This document shows positions 62,436 through 64,000 of a stretch of 64,000 nucleotides of DNA, piece after piece. Both the position numbers and the translations under genes were made by a program. Each line of letters starts with the position of its first letter. Position 1 is the stretch's first letter. Source of the DNA: JAJYKN01 sp035516155 (lineage in GTDB: Bacteria; Nitrospirota; UBA9217); contig DATJAP010000035.1 in NCBI GenBank assembly GCA_035516155.1, positions 1-64,000 of the forward strand, written 5' to 3'. The notes below the pieces were generated by a model, which worked only from the letters and a program-made list of their open reading frames with translations, was not told the DNA's origin and searched no databases.

Positions 62436-63725
62436 TTATGGCGACCAAGCCGGCGAAGTATAATTCGCATCGTTCGGCGTGATTCGCTCGAGATCCGTCC
62501 CGTTGGCGTTCATGATGTAGATATTGAATTTCCCCTCTCGGTTCGAACTGAAAACAATCTGCCTGCCCGAAGGAGACCACGACGGATTTTCATCGCTTCC
62601 CCGTCCGTTCGTGAGTATGCGAAAGTCCGATCCGTCGGGATTCACGGTCGCGATCTTGAATACCGCGCCGACTTGCGTTGAAAACACTATGCGATCTCCC
62701 CGAGGCGACCAGTTCGGGGAAGCGTTATAGTTCCCTTCGAAGGATATTCTGCGGACATCTGTGCCGTCGGAACTCATGATATACAGCTGCGGTGTCCCCG
62801 CCCTGCCCGAGGTGAAAGCGATTTCTCTTCCGTTCGGGGCCCAGGATGGAGAGACGTTGTCCGATACCCCGTAGGTCAGCCGCTCCAGATCATTTCCATT
62901 CCTGCTTATGGTATAAATCTCGGCGCCGCTGTCTTTGCTGAGAGCAAGCGCAATGCGCTTGCCGTCCGGCGACCAGGCGGGAGAGATATTAAGACCTTCG
63001 CTGCCTGACAGCTTCCAGCGTCTGCCGGTTTCCATGTCCAGCGCGAAGAGATCGGGATTCCCGTCGCGATAGGAAACATAGGCGAGCACCTTGCCGTCCG
63101 GGCTCCACGCTGGCGAGAGACAGATGGAGCGGTCTCCCGTGACCCGCTTGGGATCCTGTCCGTCGTAGTCCATGATGTACAGTTCCTTGAATTTCGTCTT
63201 GTCGGACACATAGGCTATACGCGTGCGTGCAATGCCTTTTTCTCCGGTGTAGCGGTAAACGATCTCATCGGCAAAGGTGTGCACCATGCGGCGGAACGTT
63301 TCCGTGTTCCCGAAGTACTCCTTGCTCGCAAGGCGCATTCCCGATGCCGCATCGTAAAGTTTTCCGGACAGCACTATATCGCCCCCGCTTTTCCCGATCT
63401 GGCCCCAGACCACGCCGGTCAGTCCGAAGGTGCCCCCCCGCTTTACGACCTCCTCTGTCGGTTCCGAATTACCCGTGACCCCCAGATCCAACTTTTTCGC
63501 GTCAACGACGTCAAATATCTGAGAACGCCGAAGGTCGTCCTGCAGAACCTCAAGCGCCATCGCGCGCAGTGCGGGAGAGCCGGTCTGGTCCCTGATATCA
63601 AGCACAGTGATCGGGATCTTCTTGGTTTCTCCGCGGATCACACCAAGATAGTATTGGGAATGAACTGCAGCGGGCATCACGGCGAGGATGCACACTACTA
63701 TGACTGCTTTGAAAATGCGTTTCAT
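62436..63725 (-). CDS. tolB: Tol-Pal system beta-propeller protein TolB
   Basis: The 429-residue periplasmic protein has a signal peptide (about 1-23), the TolB N-terminal alpha/beta domain (ITVLDIRDQTGSPALRAMALEVLQDDLRRSQIFDVVDA) and a six-bladed propeller with repeated PAWSPDGK, PSWAPNGRE and PNWSPRGD blades. TolB links Pal and the TolQRA motor during envelope constriction. It follows a TonB/TolA-type gene on the same strand after 92 bases. No pal gene follows. Confidence 0.95.
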   Translation of the reverse strand: MKRIFKAVIVVCILAVMPAAVHSQYYLGVIRGETKKIPITVLDIRDQTGSPALRAMALEVLQDDLRRSQIFDVVDAKKLDLGVTGNSEPTEEVVKRGGTFGLTGVVWGQIGKSGGDIVLSGKLYDAASGMRLASKEYFGNTETFRRMVHTFADEIVYRYTGEKGIARTRIAYVSDKTKFKELYIMDYDGQDPKRVTGDRSICLSPAWSPDGKVLAYVSYRDGNPDLFALDMETGRRWKLSGSEGLNISPAWSPDGKRIALALSKDSGAEIYTISRNGNDLERLTYGVSDNVSPSWAPNGREIAFTSGRAGTPQLYIMSSDGTDVRRISFEGNYNASPNWSPRGDRIVFSTQVGAVFKIATVNPDGSDFRILTNGRGSDENPSWSPSGRQIVFSSNREGKFNIYIMNANGTDLERITPNDANYTSPAWSP

Positions 63726-63817
63726 GGCATGAGAACCCCAATACGCCAGCCGGGGGATACGAGTGCGTGTGGATCAAAATCGGACTTCCCTGCAGCCCTG
63801 CCCCGTGGCCCTCGGCC

Positions 63818-64000
63818 CTACTCGTTTTCCTGCAAATCGACGGTGAACACGGCGTAGTCCTTGTAGAACCCCTCCGGCATGGGCGGGAAGGGGCTCGACA
63901 TCAGGATGGCGCGAACCGCCGCCTGATCGAAATAGAAATTGCTACTCGACGCCAAGAGTTTCGCGTCACCCACCCTGCCTGACCGCAGAACGGTAAATTC
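63818..64000 (-). CDS. TonB/TolA-type energy transducer, C-terminal end (partial)
   Basis: The visible last 60 residues read like a TonB/TolA C-terminal domain: SGRVGDAKLLASSSNFYFDQAAVRAIL, then FPPMPEGFYKDYAVFTVDL before the stop. The 5' part lies beyond the window. Being directly upstream of tolB it is probably TolA or a TonB-like protein serving the Tol system. Confidence 0.75.
   Translation of the reverse strand, partial: EFTVLRSGRVGDAKLLASSSNFYFDQAAVRAILMSSPFPPMPEGFYKDYAVFTVDLQENE

Noticed and set aside
1..64000. CRISPR arrays, tRNA and rRNA genes
   Set aside because: I saw no regularly spaced repeats and no recognisable tRNA or rRNA sequence; a dedicated scan could still find a tRNA that I missed.

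Overview
The window reads as a chromosome segment of a Gram-negative, probably anaerobic bacterium of the Nitrospirota / Desulfobacterota type. Evidence for an outer membrane is a TonB/TolA-type protein, TolB and several lipoboxes. Evidence for lineage and lifestyle is a RACo-type ASKHA ATPase, a domain-split ferredoxin-rich glutamate synthase and two c-di-GMP (GEMM-I) riboswitches. No rRNA, tRNA or marker gene is present, so the lineage is inference. Background base composition is roughly 50-55% GC, with one clear AT-rich block at about 36.06-38.54 kb.

Layout. 0-1.4 kb: an ISNCY-type insertion sequence with doubled end repeats. 1.6-4 kb: a DUF948/YtxH pair and the ASKHA ATPase. 4.2-7.8 kb: convergent glycogen genes glgC and glgB. 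7.9-11 kb: a TPR membrane protein and a fused membrane/spermidine synthase-like protein. 11-13 kb: an IS-end-like repeat and a beta-helix lipoprotein behind GEMM-I riboswitch 1. 13.1-15.9 kb: a VOC protein and a hybrid histidine kinase. 15.9-17.4 kb: gene-poor DNA with a signal peptidase I remnant. 17.4-21.8 kb: a DOPA-dioxygenase-like enzyme, an ABC-2 exporter and a thioredoxin-reductase-like enzyme. 21.8-23.5 kb: riboswitch 2 with its own promoter, a GNAT gene and a PilZ protein. 23.7-27.2 kb: a polar amino acid ABC importer and a TolB-like lipoprotein. 27.5-30.8 kb: a giant M1-M28-PDZ peptidase fusion.

31.3-40.1 kb is the most notable region. It holds a methyltransferase, ketoreductase, degenerate ketosynthase (chain-length-factor-like), FabZ dehydratase, complete ketosynthase, acyl carrier protein, CrtI-like FAD oxidoreductase and a hybrid histidine kinase. 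There is a ketoreductase and a dehydratase but no enoyl reductase, acyltransferase or thioesterase. That set is expected to build a conjugated polyene acyl chain on the carrier, which the CrtI-like enzyme could then desaturate or isomerise. The last part of this locus has been replaced by AT-rich sequence with both edges inside genes.

40.4-52.2 kb: mixed single genes (GalT-like enzyme, phosphoesterase, DUF4403 lipoprotein, REC-PilZ regulator, PfpI protein, Spy-like lipoprotein, Nudix, haloalkane-dehalogenase-like hydrolase, DUF1523, half-size EamA, threonine ammonia-lyase), interrupted at 46.8-47.3 kb by decaying CheY-like genes. 52.8-57.9 kb: a three-gene glutamate synthase operon with a hairpin-rich leader. 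58.7-64 kb: a Crp/Fnr regulator, a YyaL-type thioredoxin-domain protein, a hypothetical protein, tolB and the 3' end of a TonB/TolA-type gene.

Cyclic di-GMP is a recurring theme: two riboswitches and two PilZ proteins lie in the window, but no GGDEF or EAL enzyme.
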